Position numbers and translations under genes: made by a program | NCBI RefSeq assembly: GCF_023150065.1 | Contig: NZ_JAKLLN010000017.1 | Location: 1 to 64,000, forward strand | DNA: 64,000 nucleotides | Direction: 5' to 3' | From: Zoogloea sp. | Lineage (GTDB): Bacteria; Pseudomonadota; Gammaproteobacteria; Burkholderiales; Rhodocyclaceae | The notes under the pieces: generated by a model | Databases searched by the model: none | What the model saw: only the letters and a program-made list of their open reading frames with translations | Told to the model about the DNA's origin: nothing | Shown: positions 62,741-64,000 of the stretch, piece after piece | Numbering within the stretch: position 1 is the stretch's first letter | How the letters are laid out: each line of letters starts with the position of its first letter

Positions 62741-64000
62741 TTACCAGCTGTAGCCGGCCTTCAGGTAGGCAAAGCGGCCGTTGAAGCCGAAGGGCGAGCT
62801 CTGGCTATAGGGCAGCACGGTGTTGGGCGTGGTCGCCGCGGTGAGGCGGTTGGGGTAGCGGTCGGTGAGGTTGTCCACCCCGGCGGTGAAGGTCCACTTG
62901 CGCAGCCGGTAGCTGGCGGCCAGGTCCAGCACCCAGGCGGCGTTGAAGGTCTGGTCCAGGGCCGGGTTGCTGGCGTGGAAGGCGGTGAATTCGCCGTAGC
63001 GGGTGAGCAGGCCGCGCAGGTTCCAGGCCCCCAGGCCGTAGTCGGCGCCCAAGGTGAGCTTGTCCGAGGGCACGCCCTTGGTGATGCGCCCGGTCTCGGC
63101 CCGCCCGATGCGCGTCACTGCCAGGCCGTTCTGGGCCAGGATGGCCGGGTTGGCGGCCACGTGGGTGATGTCGGTGGTGTTGTAGTTGAAGCCCAGGCTC
63201 AGATCCACCCGGCCCCGGCTGTTCAGGTCGAAGCGATAGGTGCTGACCAGGTCGATGCCGCGGGTGCGGGTGTCGATGCCGTTGGTGAAGTAGCGCCCGC
63301 CGTCGGTGTTGGGGTAACCGTTGGCGGTGAGGAAGTTGCGCACCGCCGCGCCGGTGAGGTTCTCCGACAGCACGATGCGGTCGCGGATATCCACCTGGTA
63401 GGCGTCGATGGAGGTGGTGAGGTTGCGCAGCGGCTGCAGCACCACGCCCAGGCTGAAGTTGGTGGACTTCTCGGCCTTCAGGTCCTCGGCGCCGAGCTGG
63501 CGGGCCACCGGGTCGGACACCGAGAAGGTGCGCACGTCGTAGGGCACGCTGCTGATGAAGCTGGTGGTGGTGGTCGAGTAGTACTGCTGCACCAGGGACG
63601 GCGCCCGGAAGCCGGTGGACGCCGTGCCGCGCAGGGCCACCGCCGGCGACACCGCATAGCGCCCGGCCAGCTTGGCCGAGGTGGCGTCGCCGAAGTCGCT
63701 GTAGTTTTCGGCGCGCAAGGCCACCGAGCCGCTCAGCTTCTTGGTGATGTCGGCCTCCAGGCTGGCGTAGACGGCCTTGCTGTTGCGGCTGTTGGTGCCC
63801 GCGTCGGCCGGGCGGAAGCCGGCAAACACCTGGGCGCCGGTGCCGAAGTAGGAGTTGGGCTCGCCCGCCGAGATGGCGTACTTCTCGTTGCGGGTCTCCA
63901 GGCCCCAGGCCAGGGTCAGCGGGCCGGCCAGTGCGCCGACGCTGAACTCCCGGGCAAAGTCGGCGTTGATCACCGTCTGCACGTTCTCCAGCTCGCCGTC
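62741..64000 (-). CDS. TonB-dependent receptor, C-terminal part (partial)
   Basis: The gene runs off the window; 419 residues of the barrel are present, with codons open to position 64000. They show repeated aromatic strands, STGFRAPSLVQQYYSTTTTSF (extracellular loop), LKAEKSTNFSLGVVLQPL (a NPxL-type ExTxxxExG region), and TAGVDNLTDRYPNRL near the end. The last residue is Trp (LKAGYSW), in the position of the C-terminal aromatic residue used for barrel assembly. The plug and TonB box are outside. The ligand cannot be told from this fragment. A 13-bp hairpin follows its stop. Confidence 0.9.
   Translation of the reverse strand, partial: DGELENVQTVINADFAREFSVGALAGPLTLAWGLETRNEKYAISAGEPNSYFGTGAQVFAGFRPADAGTNSRNSKAVYASLEADITKKLSGSVALRAENYSDFGDATSAKLAGRYAVSPAVALRGTASTGFRAPSLVQQYYSTTTTSFISSVPYDVRTFSVSDPVARQLGAEDLKAEKSTNFSLGVVLQPLRNLTTSIDAYQVDIRDRIVLSENLTGAAVRNFLTANGYPNTDGGRYFTNGIDTRTRGIDLVSTYRFDLNSRGRVDLSLGFNYNTTDITHVAANPAILAQNGLAVTRIGRAETGRITKGVPSDKLTLGADYGLGAWNLRGLLTRYGEFTAFHASNPALDQTFNAAWVLDLAASYRLRKWTFTAGVDNLTDRYPNRLTAATTPNTVLPYSQSSPFGFNGRFAYLKAGYSW

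Overview
The window is one contiguous piece of a very GC-rich chromosome. Its gene content suggests a betaproteobacterium, most plausibly of the Rhodocyclales (Thauera, Azoarcus or Aromatoleum type). This assignment is inference from the aromatic-catabolism genes, a DmpR/MopR-type phenol regulator, many Fur-linked uptake genes, a class II fumarase, cytochrome c' and style of protein sequence. No rRNA, tRNA, CRISPR array or intact transposon was found. Most very long opposite-strand reading frames (up to 1480 codons) are GC-driven shadows of real genes.

Layout. 1-3.0 kb: tail of a meta-cleavage gene (4-hydroxy-2-oxovalerate aldolase), an AraC/XylS-like regulator and a sigma-54 regulator whose phenol-pocket and zinc residues can be aligned with MopR. 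3.1-10.8 kb (minus strand): an operon of DUF1302 outer-membrane protein, DUF1329 protein, YCF48/BNR-like periplasmic protein, MMPL-type RND permease and a UspA-hemerythrin fusion, with a divergent LysR regulator. 12.0-22.9 kb (plus): a Fur-controlled cluster of di-heme peroxidase-like lipoprotein, porin, FMN-binding protein, ApbE flavin transferase, small membrane protein, TonB-dependent receptor, NitT/TauT-type ABC transporter and NnrS protein. A third Fur box then drives fumC and a FagA-like gene. I read this block as an iron-starvation island with a flavin-based periplasmic reductase.

24.9-28.6 kb (minus): a family 2A encapsulin nanocompartment operon of rhodanese, XRE regulator, HK97-fold shell protein and a cargo cysteine desulfurase with a disordered ~220-residue N-terminal extension. 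This is the most striking system in the window. Next to it lie tonB-exbD-exbD-exbB (minus) and a divergent orphan sigma-54 activator (SfnR-like) with a four-helix membrane protein. 33.6-42.6 kb: a complete MdtABC-type RND efflux operon with a NodT-family outer-membrane lipoprotein, then a cytochrome b561 and a Prc/Tsp-type processing protease.

45.4-64 kb: a 0.76 kb stretch without a convincing gene, a rhodanese-like exported protein lacking its catalytic Cys, an exported protein of unknown function, a large TonB receptor with an N-terminal coiled coil, cytochrome c', a Tat-type dienelactone hydrolase, an SMP-30 family protein, a second RND efflux pair with two small genes and a lipoprotein hydrolase, a hipBA toxin-antitoxin pair with twin operator-like repeats, a YafJ-type class II glutamine amidotransferase, and a TonB receptor cut by the window end. 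An 18-bp REP-like palindrome recurs six times in intergenic gaps between 1.2 and 38 kb.
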